From positions 1 to 48,989 of the forward strand of contig NZ_LLWC01000035.1 in assembly GCF_001561995.1 (NCBI RefSeq): 48,989 bases of DNA, given 5' to 3'. The stretch is from Polycladidibacter hongkongensis (GTDB taxonomy: Bacteria; Pseudomonadota; Alphaproteobacteria; Rhizobiales; Stappiaceae). Shown one piece after another: positions 15,542-23,994 of this stretch. The number at the start of each line of letters is the position of its first letter. Position 1 is the stretch's first letter. A program made the position numbers and the translations under genes. The notes beneath the pieces were generated by a model, which was given only the letters and a program-made list of their open reading frames with translations, did not search any database and had not been told where the DNA came from.

Positions 15542-16075
15542 CTATTTGAGTACAGATGAAGAAGTGAGGTCGTTTTTTGTATAATAGCAGTCGACTACCT
15601 TCAAACTCACTTTCTTAATCTCAGCACTGGAATGATAGACCTGCGCGCTACAGCGGACCTCGCCCGTTGCGAGGTTTAAAAGCTCACCACTCCATGTTCC
15701 ATCAACATTAGGATAAACATCAATTCGAAAATTTCGGTAACGAATGAACCGTCCCTGAAATTCGTCACCGGCTTTAGTTTTTGATGAAACGCGCCACTTT
15801 TTAGGCCAGCCTCTCATTCGCTTGTCGGCTTCTCTTGCGTAATCAGCAAGGGCACTTAGCTTTCCGGCACACTCAACTCCAAAAGTGGTAAGATCTGCTA
15901 TGTCCGGGTGCGATAGATAGTGAGCATAACGAATGCCCATCTTCCCGCAGAGTTGGCAAATTGTACGCCGCTCTTCTAGATCATCAAAGCCGACATAAAC
16001 CCAACCATCTGCCGGTATCTCCTCCATTAGATATTCCGATTTCTTTTTAGGTTTCTTAATCACTGGCAACACCAT
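15542..16075 (-). CDS. Hypothetical protein with zinc-ribbon-like cysteines
   Basis: A 177-residue basic protein. ERRTICQLCGKMGIRYAHYL followed by TTFGVECAGKL gives CxxC and a later cysteine, with histidines between, suggesting a zinc-binding knuckle. The C-terminal half has beta-rich stretches (RFIRYRNFRIDVYPN, GTWSGELLNLATGEV). Similar proteins are common as unannotated plasmid and prophage genes. The start at 16075 overlaps head-to-head with the HNH fragment; an internal methionine at 16027 is an alternative. Confidence 0.6.
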   Translation of the reverse strand: MVLPVIKKPKKKSEYLMEEIPADGWVYVGFDDLEERRTICQLCGKMGIRYAHYLSHPDIADLTTFGVECAGKLSALADYAREADKRMRGWPKKWRVSSKTKAGDEFQGRFIRYRNFRIDVYPNVDGTWSGELLNLATGEVRCSAQVYHSSAEIKKVSLKVVDCYYTKNDLTSSSVLK

Positions 16076-16253
16076 GTATTACGACAGTCACGGCAAAGCC
16101 AACAAGATGGGCTGGGACTTGGATCACATCAAGCCCAAGTCTCGGGGTGGCAGTGACAGCACAAGGAATTTACAGGCCCTGAATGCGCCCTTAAATCGAA
16201 GCAAGGGCGATAGTTTGGTCAAAAAAAGCCGGCATTCACAGAGCAACAAGTAA
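16074..16253 (+). pseudogene. HNH endonuclease, C-terminal fragment
   Basis: The frame reads GWDLDHIKPKSRGGSDSTRN then LQALNAPLNRSKGDSLVKKS, which is the core of an HNH nuclease: the D-H pair, the glycine turn, and N-x8-N with the final K/R. Full-length relatives carry ~40 residues before this that include the first histidine/cysteine motif; here only about 10 precede it. It is therefore probably a 5'-truncated remnant, although the frame is open some way upstream without a start signal. It ends just before a hairpin at 16259-16281. Confidence 0.6.
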
Positions 16254-16258
16254 TTTTT

Positions 16259-16281
16259 GGCGGCCTAGTTGTTGGGCCGCC
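16259..16281. terminator. Hairpin after the HNH fragment
   Basis: A 7-bp perfect stem GGCGGCC / GGCCGCC with a 9-nt loop, 6 bp after the HNH stop. It has no T-run on the plus strand; on the minus strand A/T-rich sequence follows, so it may serve either direction. Confidence 0.4.
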
Positions 16282-16378
16282 ATAACTGTAGAAATATTTG
16301 GATAAACTAAAGTATCATCCTCGCAGTTTGCGGCAATAGAACCATCCATCTCGTATCAGAGCTTACAAGTCACAAAAT

Positions 16379-17434
16379 TCATTCTGAGCCGGAAGCATCT
16401 TGCCAGATTGGACGATCACGCCAGTCTTCAGGAAAACCCATCGCTTCTTTATGAGTGTCGGATCGCTCCCCTACTAGCCCAATGAGGCGTTGCCGAAATG
16501 TACTATCAGTAGCTTGATGTTTCATAAGGTGAAGCAGCAATACAAGGACATTGTAGATGCGATTATCATTTTCGTACCTGCCGCCACTGTCTGCAACAAG
16601 TACCATATCTTGATTAAAGCGGTTGATTTTCGGGATACGTTTTACTGTGCGCCTGTTCCATAATCTGCTGTGATGGGCGCAAACGTTTCTAACGTAAGAA
16701 AGGACATGGAGGCTCCCCACGACGACTTCTTTGGAGGGCAAGCCAAGCTCACGACCAACCTTCGACTTAATGGTGTTATCCTTGGTGATCTGAAACCACT
16801 TCGAAAGCTCACCAAAGGTCATTAATTCGGTCGCAGCCCAAAGAGGGGGAGAACATGGATTCGCGTATTTTCTTTTATAATGGACAACAAAAGTCTCTTC
16901 CGACTTGTCCACCGCACGAGCTAAGCGAACAAGTTGTTCGGCGTGATGAAGATCGCCAGAAAAGAGGCTATGATTAAGATGTGCATGCGCGCCATAGGCA
17001 TGAACCATATTATAGGTCCAGAGTGCGCGCACATGGACTTCAACTCGTTCAATTGCCTCAAGAACGATCCCTCTCAAATGGCGATCGAATACGTAGAGGT
17101 CTGTTATGGTGGCAAAATCAACGCCGCGCTCAAATTGCTTGCTTCTTGTTTCGTCTGCGTTTGGTAGACGCTCGAATGGCAGCCAGTAAGCGCTTAATCT
17201 GTAGTAACCAACATTCTTAAGCCAATTTTTGGCTTGCTCATGGTCACCGACCTCCATGCCTCTTTCAACAAGACGGTTTACTTGCTCATCTAAAGTGGTG
17301 GGTGGTTTTTCATATTCCAAACTAAAACTATCATCCAGAAATAAGTAACCCTCCGGTATTGAGCTCAGCTTTACAGCTGGTCGCCTGGAGGGTGTTGTTA
17401 TGAAAAATATAGAGTAGCGCCTCTTTAAAGTCAA
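16379..17434 (-). CDS. Abi_2 (AbiD/AbiF-like) abortive-infection protein
   Basis: A ~351-residue member of the Abi_2 family, known from lactococcal abortive-infection systems and thought to be HEPN-type RNases. Family marks are the N-terminal EQAKNWLKNVGYYRLSAYW, FDRHLRGIVLEAIERVEVHV in the middle and the HEPN RxxxxH-type motif RNVCAHHSRLWNR at 249-261. It stands alone and would act as a phage-defence or plasmid-guarding protein. The start is not settled: the longest frame begins at TTG 17434 with no ribosome-binding site, and the conserved domain starts about residue 45. Confidence 0.85.
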   Translation of the reverse strand: MTLKRRYSIFFITTPSRRPAVKLSSIPEGYLFLDDSFSLEYEKPPTTLDEQVNRLVERGMEVGDHEQAKNWLKNVGYYRLSAYWLPFERLPNADETRSKQFERGVDFATITDLYVFDRHLRGIVLEAIERVEVHVRALWTYNMVHAYGAHAHLNHSLFSGDLHHAEQLVRLARAVDKSEETFVVHYKRKYANPCSPPLWAATELMTFGELSKWFQITKDNTIKSKVGRELGLPSKEVVVGSLHVLSYVRNVCAHHSRLWNRRTVKRIPKINRFNQDMVLVADSGGRYENDNRIYNVLVLLLHLMKHQATDSTFRQRLIGLVGERSDTHKEAMGFPEDWRDRPIWQDASGSE

Positions 17435-17509
17435 TATTTATTTGCTTACGCCTAACGCAACAGGACGGATTGTTGCCAGAGTACTTAAAAAAAAACCTCT
17501 CAGAATATA

Positions 17510-17788
17510 CTACCCCCCTGCTTTCCAGATATTGTATCTGTTCTGCGCCCCTCTGACACTAATGCCAATTACTTGAGCCACTTCTTCACATGAATGGCCC
17601 CTTTCGAAAAGAGTATAGACAGTTTGAATACCCGCTTCTGAGAGGTGATTTGATCTCTCAATATCTACAAAGTGAGCAGGGTTTCTCCCGGAGCTTGTTG
17701 AAGGTAATTCTTCTTTCAACTGGATAGTGATAGCCATTGCCTTTTTCAACAAAGCCTCAAGTTCTACAATTTTGTCTGCTCTATGCAT
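17510..17788 (-). CDS. Small helix-turn-helix protein
   Basis: A 92-residue protein. The N-terminal 30 residues are likely coiled coil (KIVELEALLKKAMAITIQLK). The C-terminal half holds a helix-turn-helix (TLFERGHSCEEVAQVIGISV, then RGAQNRYNIW). A strong ribosome-binding site AGAAGG stands before ATG 17788. A perfect 37-nt hairpin lies directly upstream at 17803-17839 and may be its operator or leader hairpin. It is likely a regulator; the target is unknown. Confidence 0.65.
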   Translation of the reverse strand: MHRADKIVELEALLKKAMAITIQLKEELPSTSSGRNPAHFVDIERSNHLSEAGIQTVYTLFERGHSCEEVAQVIGISVRGAQNRYNIWKAGG

Positions 17789-17802
17789 AATTAAACCTTC
17801 TT

Positions 17803-17839
17803 CTTACACTCTCTTCCGATCTTCGGAAGAGAGTGTAAG
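17803..17839. repeat. Perfect inverted repeat, 17-bp arms, 3-nt loop
   Basis: The arms CTTACACTCTCTTCCGA (17803-17819) and TCGGAAGAGAGTGTAAG (17823-17839) are fully complementary around a TCT loop. It lies 14 bp before the start of the HTH gene on the minus strand. It contains CTCTTCCGATCT, identical to the tail of common Illumina adapters, so an assembly artefact should be excluded. Confidence 0.85.
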
Positions 17840-18047
17840 CGAAACGCTTATCGAGCACAATAACAATTTTCCTCAAAGCCTTGATTACCCCACTGTCGCC
17901 TTCCCCCTGCCCCTTTTCCGCAAGTGATAGTCCCCGCGAGGCCAAGACTTGTTGCTTGCGGGGTTAGATCGGCCCTGCCCGGCTCCGGCTCGCTTGAGAC
18001 GGTTGCGGGGATGTGGCCGCTCTTAGCCCGCATGTGACCTGGCTTGG

Positions 18048-19205
18048 TTAGCTCTCCCATAGAGAGCGCGGACTAGCACGGTTCGCTTTAGCGAATGCGG
18101 CCAAATCCAGAACATTACCCTTGGATTTATGCGACTGGTTCAGAGCAAAGAATTTATCAACCTGCGGCTTTTCCGGGTACAATGGCTCTTCCAGTTTCTT
18201 GCCCTTTGCCTCGGCCACCATCCACGTCCAATAGAATGCCGGCACTTCTATAACATCCACATTGTTGAAGTTTAGAAAATGCACTTGCCACCCGCCCTCG
18301 TCACTCAGATCGATGAGGCCTAGTTTTTCATCTTCTTCTAGTTTTTGCTCACACTCAAGCAGCTGCTCCGCTACATCGTGGTCCATCAAGAATTGTTGGG
18401 TATGGGCGTTATGGAACCAGACATTAATCTTTCCCTGCTGATCCATGAGGAACTGTGCCTCCTGCGTGTCTATCTGGGTTGCCAGATGATACTCAAAGAC
18501 CCTCTGGCAATATTGCATCGGTGTTAGGTCCTGCAGGTCATTCGGGAACGGGTTTTCGTCCAGTTCAAATTCATTATGATAGAGGCGTGTCAGCTCAACA
18601 AAAAACCACGCAGGAAAGACGGCACCCATTTGGTCGATATCTTGGTGCTCGATCTGGAATGTGAGGATCTTATCGAAGTTGAAGAAGACCTCTTTGTTAT
18701 CGATGGTCTTAAAGCGCAAGACACCGGTTTCCTCGGCTTTGGAAGGCGCCCCGTCGAGCTGATCTCTTAGGGCGTAGGCTGTGCCTTCGCTGATGCGATA
18801 TTGAAAGTCTTTTGCGTCGGTTTTGATGAGAATGGAGCCATGAGGCTCCATATCCTCTAGCATTTCGTCGAACTGAGCGACCCTGTCTATCATGCGCTCG
18901 ATCTGCTTTGGGGTTGCGTCCTGCGAGTAATAGAGGTCATGAATTTCACAGCGGAACATTTTCGCCAATCGATAGGCTTGGTCGATCCTTAGGTTTTCTG
19001 GGTTTTTCTCCAGCTTTGAATATTGGCCTTGAAAGACGTTGATTTCATCAGCCGCTTCTGCTTGCGTGATATTCGCTGCGGTCCTTGCTGTTCTTGGGAG
19101 GAGGCAATATTCCCTAGTATGTATCACTAGTTTCCACGGCATATTTACAAACACAGATTGCAAGGCAACGGCCGGCACATTTGTGAGTTCTCGGGCCGCA
19201 ACCAT
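18048..19205 (-). CDS. XRE-type helix-turn-helix regulator with large C-terminal domain
   Basis: About 385 residues. The N-terminal helix-turn-helix is of the Cro/CI type (NITQAEAADEINVFQGQYSK, then LRIDQAYRLAKMFRCEIHDL). The remaining ~280 residues are rich in aromatic and acidic residues (PAWFFVELTRLYHNEFELDE, VIEVPAFYWTWMVAEAKGKK) and not recognised. It could be a phage-type repressor or a sensor for the hairpin-rich genes around it. The start is uncertain: 19205 is the longest frame, with an alternative at 19142 just before MPWKLVIHTREY. Upstream is a 341-bp structured region without genes. Confidence 0.6.
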   Translation of the reverse strand: MVAARELTNVPAVALQSVFVNMPWKLVIHTREYCLLPRTARTAANITQAEAADEINVFQGQYSKLEKNPENLRIDQAYRLAKMFRCEIHDLYYSQDATPKQIERMIDRVAQFDEMLEDMEPHGSILIKTDAKDFQYRISEGTAYALRDQLDGAPSKAEETGVLRFKTIDNKEVFFNFDKILTFQIEHQDIDQMGAVFPAWFFVELTRLYHNEFELDENPFPNDLQDLTPMQYCQRVFEYHLATQIDTQEAQFLMDQQGKINVWFHNAHTQQFLMDHDVAEQLLECEQKLEEDEKLGLIDLSDEGGWQVHFLNFNNVDVIEVPAFYWTWMVAEAKGKKLEEPLYPEKPQVDKFFALNQSHKSKGNVLDLAAFAKANRASPRSLWES

Positions 19206-19546
19206 CCTAGCGACGGACTGTGCAAGCCGCTTGGCTTGCGCGCGCGGTTGCTAGGCTGGGTGCGTGGTTTCGATGCTTGTGCGCTTGGGGATCGGAAGGG
19301 GAGCTACGAGGGGTGGGCGCGGCCCCCCTCGTTGTCACCCTAAGGGGACAATAGCGCGCTGGTGAAGTTGGTGCGTTTAGCGCGGCAAGGTTCACCACGC
19401 GCGGATTTAAGTGTTTAGTGTGAGAGGAGCGGGCCTTGTCCGCGTGTCGCACACTAAACTCCGCTCTAGAACCGCCCTCCCCTCTCGTCAGGCATTGCGG
19501 GCGTAAGCCGCCCGCTTGTTGATTGCAGGCCATCGCCCCCTGCCCT
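19206..19546. other. Gene-free, hairpin-rich region
   Basis: No convincing gene is seen. Several clean hairpins occur: GCAAGCC/GGCTTGC near 19219-19236, an ACGAGGGG/CCCCTCGT stem near 19309-19336, and GTTTAGTGTG (19413-19422) with CACACTAAAC (19450-19459). It serves as leader of the HTH gene and as the 3' region of the methyltransferase gene. It is not a copy of the type I or II leaders but has the same style. Confidence 0.5.
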
Positions 19547-20920
19547 TTATGCGGCTTGTGCAAGTGGCTTGTTATCTTGCAGCAATGCCAGCACCTGCCC
19601 GAGGTGCTTGGCGATGGCAACGAACACCGGATAGATCACCGCTTGACCGAGGATCTCGTGGGCCGTGGTTTCTGGAAGGTCCGCAATGAGCCTTTGCGGT
19701 ACGCTTTTCACCTTGGCATGTTCGCGAGCTGTCAGCAGCCGGCTTTTTTCTGGTTTGGTTGGGTGCTGAATACGTGGCTCGGTAGAGCGCACTTTGTTGT
19801 AGCCTCGGCCAATCGTGCCGCAATGGCTTTCACTACCGGTTAAAAGTTGGGTCTTGAAACCTTTACCCGCCGCCGCATCGCGCTCGGCCTTCAAGGCGAT
19901 GTAGCGGTAATCTTTCCAGCGCGAACTATCTTCGGGCAGCTGTTCAAGCACATCATCCAGCGCCGTGGGCTTGGTGGTCATTGGGGTCACTTCATCCAGA
20001 TCAACCGCCGCCAGTCCATGAGAGACGGCCAACACGCATAAGCGTTCACGCCGTTCCAATGCGCCGAACTCATTACCACAAAAGACCCGCTCTTCAATCC
20101 TGTAGCCAAGTGAAGCCAAGACGCTGCGAATAACTGCCATGCTTGCGGTGTTCATGTACTCTTTGACGTTTTCAAGCAGCACTATGGCCGGATTTACGGC
20201 TTCGATAAATTGCAGGGTTTGAAAGAACATCATGCCCGCTTTGTCATGACTTTCTGCAAACAGCAGTTTGTTTGCGGTACGGCCCGATTTGCTTGCACCA
20301 GTGCAAGGGATGCCGGCCACAAGCAGATCAGCTTGCAAGGGCGCTTTGCGCAGGTTTACAGCTTCAACACCGCCTTCAATGGCAATGCTGTACTCATCCC
20401 AAATAGGATTGTTTGCCAGAGAGGCTTCCAGATATTTAGGCTCTATTTCAACGGCAACGGCAAGGCGGGCAGGGATCCCGACAAGGCTAAGCCCCTCATG
20501 CACAGCAGCATCAAGGATGCCACCGCCATGGAACAGACTTACTGTGTCTAGGGGTTTTTGTGCGGCCACTTTTTCGAGGAACCGGTTGACGCGCTCATTC
20601 ACCCGCTGGGTTTGGTGGTGGGCGGTTATAATGATAACGCCGGTCTTTACGAGGATCCGCAGGCATTGCGAGCCTTCAAAGATTTGAGCGATTTCGTCGG
20701 CTGTGCAATCGATCACGGGCAACACGGCACCGCCGCGTTGGCGGCGTGATACGGTATAGCGGCCTGTATCTTTCAAGGTCAGGATGGCTTGTGATTTCTT
20801 GATTTCGATATCATAGCGCTGACCCACTTCAATGCCTTCACGGGCAAGTTTACGGCCTTCCAAATAGACGCGCTTACGGCCTTTGGTTTCGCCAAGTTTT
20901 GTATTGATAATGGTCGTCAT
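19547..20920 (-). CDS. Orphan DNA (cytosine-5) methyltransferase with extra N-terminal domain
   Basis: A 457-residue protein starting at MTTIINTKLGETKGRKRVYL (20920). The methyltransferase part runs from about residue 125: SAM motif SLFHGGGILDAA, catalytic motif IV AGIPCTGAS with C206, motif VI LLENVKEY, motif VIII RRERL, and a C-terminal motif IX/X region (HEILGQAVIYPVF). The N-terminal ~100 residues (RVYLEGRKLAREGIEVGQRY, PVIDCTADEIAQIF) form a separate beta-rich domain that recalls AbrB/SymE-like folds and could guide DNA binding. No restriction enzyme is nearby, so it probably protects the plasmid from host restriction after transfer. It has a type II leader core upstream. Confidence 0.85.
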   Translation of the reverse strand: MTTIINTKLGETKGRKRVYLEGRKLAREGIEVGQRYDIEIKKSQAILTLKDTGRYTVSRRQRGGAVLPVIDCTADEIAQIFEGSQCLRILVKTGVIIITAHHQTQRVNERVNRFLEKVAAQKPLDTVSLFHGGGILDAAVHEGLSLVGIPARLAVAVEIEPKYLEASLANNPIWDEYSIAIEGGVEAVNLRKAPLQADLLVAGIPCTGASKSGRTANKLLFAESHDKAGMMFFQTLQFIEAVNPAIVLLENVKEYMNTASMAVIRSVLASLGYRIEERVFCGNEFGALERRERLCVLAVSHGLAAVDLDEVTPMTTKPTALDDVLEQLPEDSSRWKDYRYIALKAERDAAAGKGFKTQLLTGSESHCGTIGRGYNKVRSTEPRIQHPTKPEKSRLLTAREHAKVKSVPQRLIADLPETTAHEILGQAVIYPVFVAIAKHLGQVLALLQDNKPLAQAA

Positions 20921-20939
20921 CGGTTGCTCCCAAGAGTTG

Positions 20940-21057
20940 GTTTTCTTTCTTCTTGGAGCAAAGAACGGGGAGGGCGGGTCAATGAAACCGAAGGCCATCC
21001 ATCAGCTTTGTTGGCAAAGCTGTGTGTTGGGCGAGGATTGAAATTGAGCTGAACGAA
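20940..21057 (-). promoter_or_regulatory. Type II leader core, copy 3
   Basis: A shorter, more diverged version of the type II leader. It keeps CGGGTCAATGAAACCG, the hairpin CAGCTTTGTTGGCAAAGCTG and the GAGGATTGAAATTGA stretch. It precedes the methyltransferase gene and merges into the parS region. Confidence 0.65.
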
Positions 21058-21076
21058 CCTTCAAGCACCGGAAGGG

Positions 21077-21092
21077 GTTCACAGCTGTGAAC
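21077..21092. other. parS partition site 1
   Basis: GTTCACAGCTGTGAAC is a perfect palindrome and fits the published RepABC parS consensus GTTNNCNGCNGNNAAC. It lies 127 bp beyond the 3' end of repB and is repeated at 21201-21216. RepB should bind here. Confidence 0.85.
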
Positions 21093-21200
21093 CCTCTTTA
21101 CAACGGTACCGTTAAGAGCCAAATTCATAAGACTGCCCTACTAAGGACCAAGATCAACACCTTGATCAATCAACCTTACCTTAGATGTGCTGGGTAAGGG

Positions 21201-21216
21201 GTTCACAGCTGTGAAC
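21201..21216. other. parS partition site 2
   Basis: An identical copy of the parS palindrome, ending two bases before the stop codon of repB. Between the two copies lie a further palindrome AACGGTACCGTT (21102-21113) and an inverted repeat GATCAA/TTGATC. Confidence 0.85.
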
Positions 21217-21218
21217 CC

Positions 21219-22196
21219 CTAAATTTCCTTAAGCAGCTCCGGTATTCTCGAAGCCAGATATTCCCGGATTTTAGCTCTATTCGGAGTTGTGAGTTTCACC
21301 TTTAATTCCCTATCCTTGACAGTAAGAACCGCTATTGGGTTACCGCTTTTGTCTTCAAGCTTTAAGTTGTTAGCTTCCATCGTTTTGCCCTTAGGCAAGG
21401 CAAAATACTGCACACAAGCTTTGAAACGAGCGTTACTATCTAAGCCCCTACAATCTTCATGCTGAAGCATGGTTATCAACTCGCTAGCCGCAGCCTCTTC
21501 CCCTACCTGCGCATTTTCAACCGATTTGCTAAGTTCGGTCCAGCTTGGACGTCCGACTTCTGGTGCAGGTCCGATAAGTTCAATAAGTTCATTTGACAAT
21601 GCTCTTATTGAGCTTCGGTAATTACTAACTGTAGTTTTTGACGATGCGCCAATTGCCTTAGCCACTACCTCGTTTGTGAACCCCTTCGACAGCTTTCGTA
21701 CGAATAGTGCTGTTTCAATGTAGGTCAGGTTTTTACGTTCATGATTTTCGAGGCCTTGCGCAATCACGAGTTGCTCATCGTTTAGAGCTTGAACAACCGC
21801 ACGCACACTTATGCCAAGACTAAGACAAGCCGCCCACCTGCGCCGACCATACGCTATTTCATATTTGCCTGTTTGTGTGGGATGTTCTCGCACCAAAATA
21901 GGTACTTTCTGCCCGTCATTCTTGATGCTTTCTTTTAACGCTTCAAATGATGGATCTGCCTCATAAGGCAATCGATCTGTAATCTGTGAGGGAACACATT
22001 CGCTTGCTAGTAATGTCTGTATTCGATCACCATAATTTACAGCGCTGGAAGGCATTGGCGTTTGAGCTGCTTTACGCATTACCCCAATTGGACTGGTAGG
22101 TGATATGGGCCTTTTTGCCAAACTATCTCTACTGGGACTTGATTGGCTTGTGCTCGCATCCTTCCAAGCAGCATTAAAGTCTTTCACTTTAGACAT
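21219..22196 (-). CDS. repB: RepB / ParB-family partition protein
   Basis: A 325-residue ParB-type protein. The N-terminal ParB/Sulfiredoxin-like domain has FEALKESIKNDGQKVPILVR and the box GKYEIAYGRRRWAACLSLG (the usual ERR box reads GRR here). The helix-turn-helix follows (GFTNEVVAKAIGASSKTTVS). It binds the two parS sites just downstream of its own gene and spreads to form the segregation complex moved by RepA. I start it at ATG 22196, which overlaps the repA stop by 8 bp; the longer frame to 22382 is repA shadow. Confidence 0.9.
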   Translation of the reverse strand: MSKVKDFNAAWKDASTSQSSPSRDSLAKRPISPTSPIGVMRKAAQTPMPSSAVNYGDRIQTLLASECVPSQITDRLPYEADPSFEALKESIKNDGQKVPILVREHPTQTGKYEIAYGRRRWAACLSLGISVRAVVQALNDEQLVIAQGLENHERKNLTYIETALFVRKLSKGFTNEVVAKAIGASSKTTVSNYRSSIRALSNELIELIGPAPEVGRPSWTELSKSVENAQVGEEAAASELITMLQHEDCRGLDSNARFKACVQYFALPKGKTMEANNLKLEDKSGNPIAVLTVKDRELKVKLTTPNRAKIREYLASRIPELLKEI

Positions 22197-23547
22197 CACG
22201 ACCCCACCCCTTACAGATGATTTTCTCAATTTCCGCGTTGACTTGAGACATCGCCTCGACACCGCGCTTAAAAGTTGCCCGATTAAAGTCCTTGCCGTTT
22301 GTTTCATAAATGGTCGAATTTGAAAGACCCGCTTGGGATACAGCGGCGGAGACCGGCATTTGGTTCTCAAGCACATCATCAAGACAGGATCGCATCATTG
22401 ATGCAATGGCTGTCATGGCAGCATCATTCGGCTTAAATCGCGTGAGCAAGCAATTCATTGTCCGGTCTGTATAGCGAGCGCTATCTCCAACTATATGCAC
22501 GCTGTCCTCTAGAGTTGCTAAGTGGTCTCCCAATGCACAGAGATATTGGTGCATAGACTTAACATCCAGCCAATCTGGCTGAATGGTCAAGAGCAAGTGG
22601 TTTGCTGCACCAATTGTCGCCTGTGTCGCAAAGTTTAGTGCCGGCTGCGTATCGCAGACAACAATGTCGTAGTCATCCTCGACCTCATCAAGACAGCTCC
22701 GCAACCGCATATAATAATGCAATGCTGCGGCACCCTTTTGATCAAGCTGCTCAAGTTCCGCTAACTCTCTACGCATCTCAACCACTTCAGCTTCACTTGC
22801 CCCTAGGGCCAGTGCCTGCTGCAATTCAGCGGTACGTTGATCTATGTAGTGCCTGTAATGATGAGCATCAGTCATGACACGTGGAGTGTCCTGCTCCCAC
22901 TCGGTCATCCACTGTCCGCCGAGACCTATATCAATCCCTTCGAAATAAGTCTTCTGGATAACATCACGAATAGACAATGGATCTTCGTAGCGCAAAGCAG
23001 CGTTCACAGACTGATCTGGTTCAATTAATACAGGTTGATAACCAAAGATAGTGGATGCCGACCCTTGTGGATCTAAGTCGAGGAATAGAACGCGGTAACC
23101 CTGTAATGCTGCGTATTGTGCAAAGTGAACTGAAGTCGTCGTTTTCGCAGAACCACCCTTAAAATTGACAAAAGCCATTACAGCCAGTTCTTCATCTTCG
23201 CGTCGACGCGGAAAGTAGCGCAGTGCCTTTTGAGGCTGGTCACTAACGCGCTTAGCCGCTTCTTTCCTGAGTTCTGTTATATGGGCAAGTGAATAACAAC
23301 GATAGCCGCTTCGTTCGTCCTTAGGCACATCATCTGCAATAGCTTGTGTTAATGTACTCACATAGCTGGTACTACACCCCATCAACTCAGCCACCTCTCG
23401 TGGCATAAAGACACGGCCAACTTTATGATCGTGAGGGTTCGTTGCTTGCTGAGAAGTCACCTCAATAACCCTTGCTAGCGAGTCTCGCTTTTGGATCACC
23501 CTATCGTAAAGCGTTTGTTTTACATCCAATGTATCTTCTACGGACAT
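22189..23547 (-). CDS. repA: RepA / ParA-family partition ATPase
   Basis: A 452-residue protein of the RepABC-type ParA group, longer than chromosomal ParA because of an N-terminal helix-turn-helix (FMPREVAELMGCSTSYVSTL) that lets it repress its own operon. The deviant Walker A box is FVNFKGGSAKTTTS, the Walker A' region is LFLDLDPQGSAS and the Walker B region is DIVVCDTQPAL. It powers plasmid segregation with RepB. ATG 23547 follows GAGGAAATAAGCA. Unlike a classical repABC operon, no repC follows repB; it is found about 3 kb upstream. Confidence 0.92.
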   Translation of the reverse strand: MSVEDTLDVKQTLYDRVIQKRDSLARVIEVTSQQATNPHDHKVGRVFMPREVAELMGCSTSYVSTLTQAIADDVPKDERSGYRCYSLAHITELRKEAAKRVSDQPQKALRYFPRRREDEELAVMAFVNFKGGSAKTTTSVHFAQYAALQGYRVLFLDLDPQGSASTIFGYQPVLIEPDQSVNAALRYEDPLSIRDVIQKTYFEGIDIGLGGQWMTEWEQDTPRVMTDAHHYRHYIDQRTAELQQALALGASEAEVVEMRRELAELEQLDQKGAAALHYYMRLRSCLDEVEDDYDIVVCDTQPALNFATQATIGAANHLLLTIQPDWLDVKSMHQYLCALGDHLATLEDSVHIVGDSARYTDRTMNCLLTRFKPNDAAMTAIASMMRSCLDDVLENQMPVSAAVSQAGLSNSTIYETNGKDFNRATFKRGVEAMSQVNAEIEKIICKGWGRDV

Positions 23548-23961
23548 TGCTTATTTCCTCAAGAATTATCACAAAAGCTAGCTTTTTAAAAAGTACCACA
23601 AAAACTATATATTGCAATGCCTATCTACTGTTTGTATTCCCTTTAAAGTTATCCAAGGGTCTATGACGTAACCGCAAATAGAAATTGTCCCATCTCCATC
23701 CCGGTCAGTAGACCTTGTTGGGCGTGATGGAGGACCATTCGTACAGTGCTGTTGTTGGCAAACTTGTTGGTAAAAGCAGCGAATGCGCTGGTCGAAGTCA
23801 AGCACACCACTTGCACCAGATCTGAGTATGGACACTCGACGAAACGCTCAGATTGGGTCGTATTTTTGCGGGGAAGCGAAGAGGCGTGGTAACAGACCCA
23901 CACTTATCGAGTGTCTCCTAAAGCAATGAACTTCCTATTAGTTATTGTTAGTCTTTGTTAG
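23548..23961. other. Upstream region of repA, no gene recognised
   Basis: The repA promoter and RepA operators should be here. The repA-proximal 80 bp are AT-rich. From about 23650 to 23900 the composition becomes coding-like, and an unrecognised minus-strand frame reads SDLVQVVCLTSTSAFAAFTN; it may be a decayed gene fragment. Nothing is certain. Confidence 0.4.
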
Positions 23962-23973
23962 GTGCTATATATT
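23945..23973 (+). promoter_or_regulatory. Promoter of parDE
   Basis: TTGTTA (23945-23950), a 17-bp spacer and TATATT (23968-23973) form a good sigma-70-type promoter. The ...TTGTTAG...TTGTTAG... direct repeat overlapping it could be the ParD operator. Confidence 0.6.
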
Positions 23974-23994
23974 GGCAGAATGAAAACAGAACCG

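Noticed and set aside
16074-16253. Complete HNH homing or phage endonuclease
   Set aside because: Only the C-terminal HNH core is present; the N-terminal part and a proper start are missing.
17848-18060. 70-residue minus-strand open frame
   Set aside because: Low-complexity composition, no ribosome-binding site and no recognisable domain; probably non-coding spacer after the HTH gene.
19207-19620. 137-residue minus-strand frame
   Set aside because: It overlaps the end of the methyltransferase in another frame and covers the hairpin-rich spacer; no coding signature.
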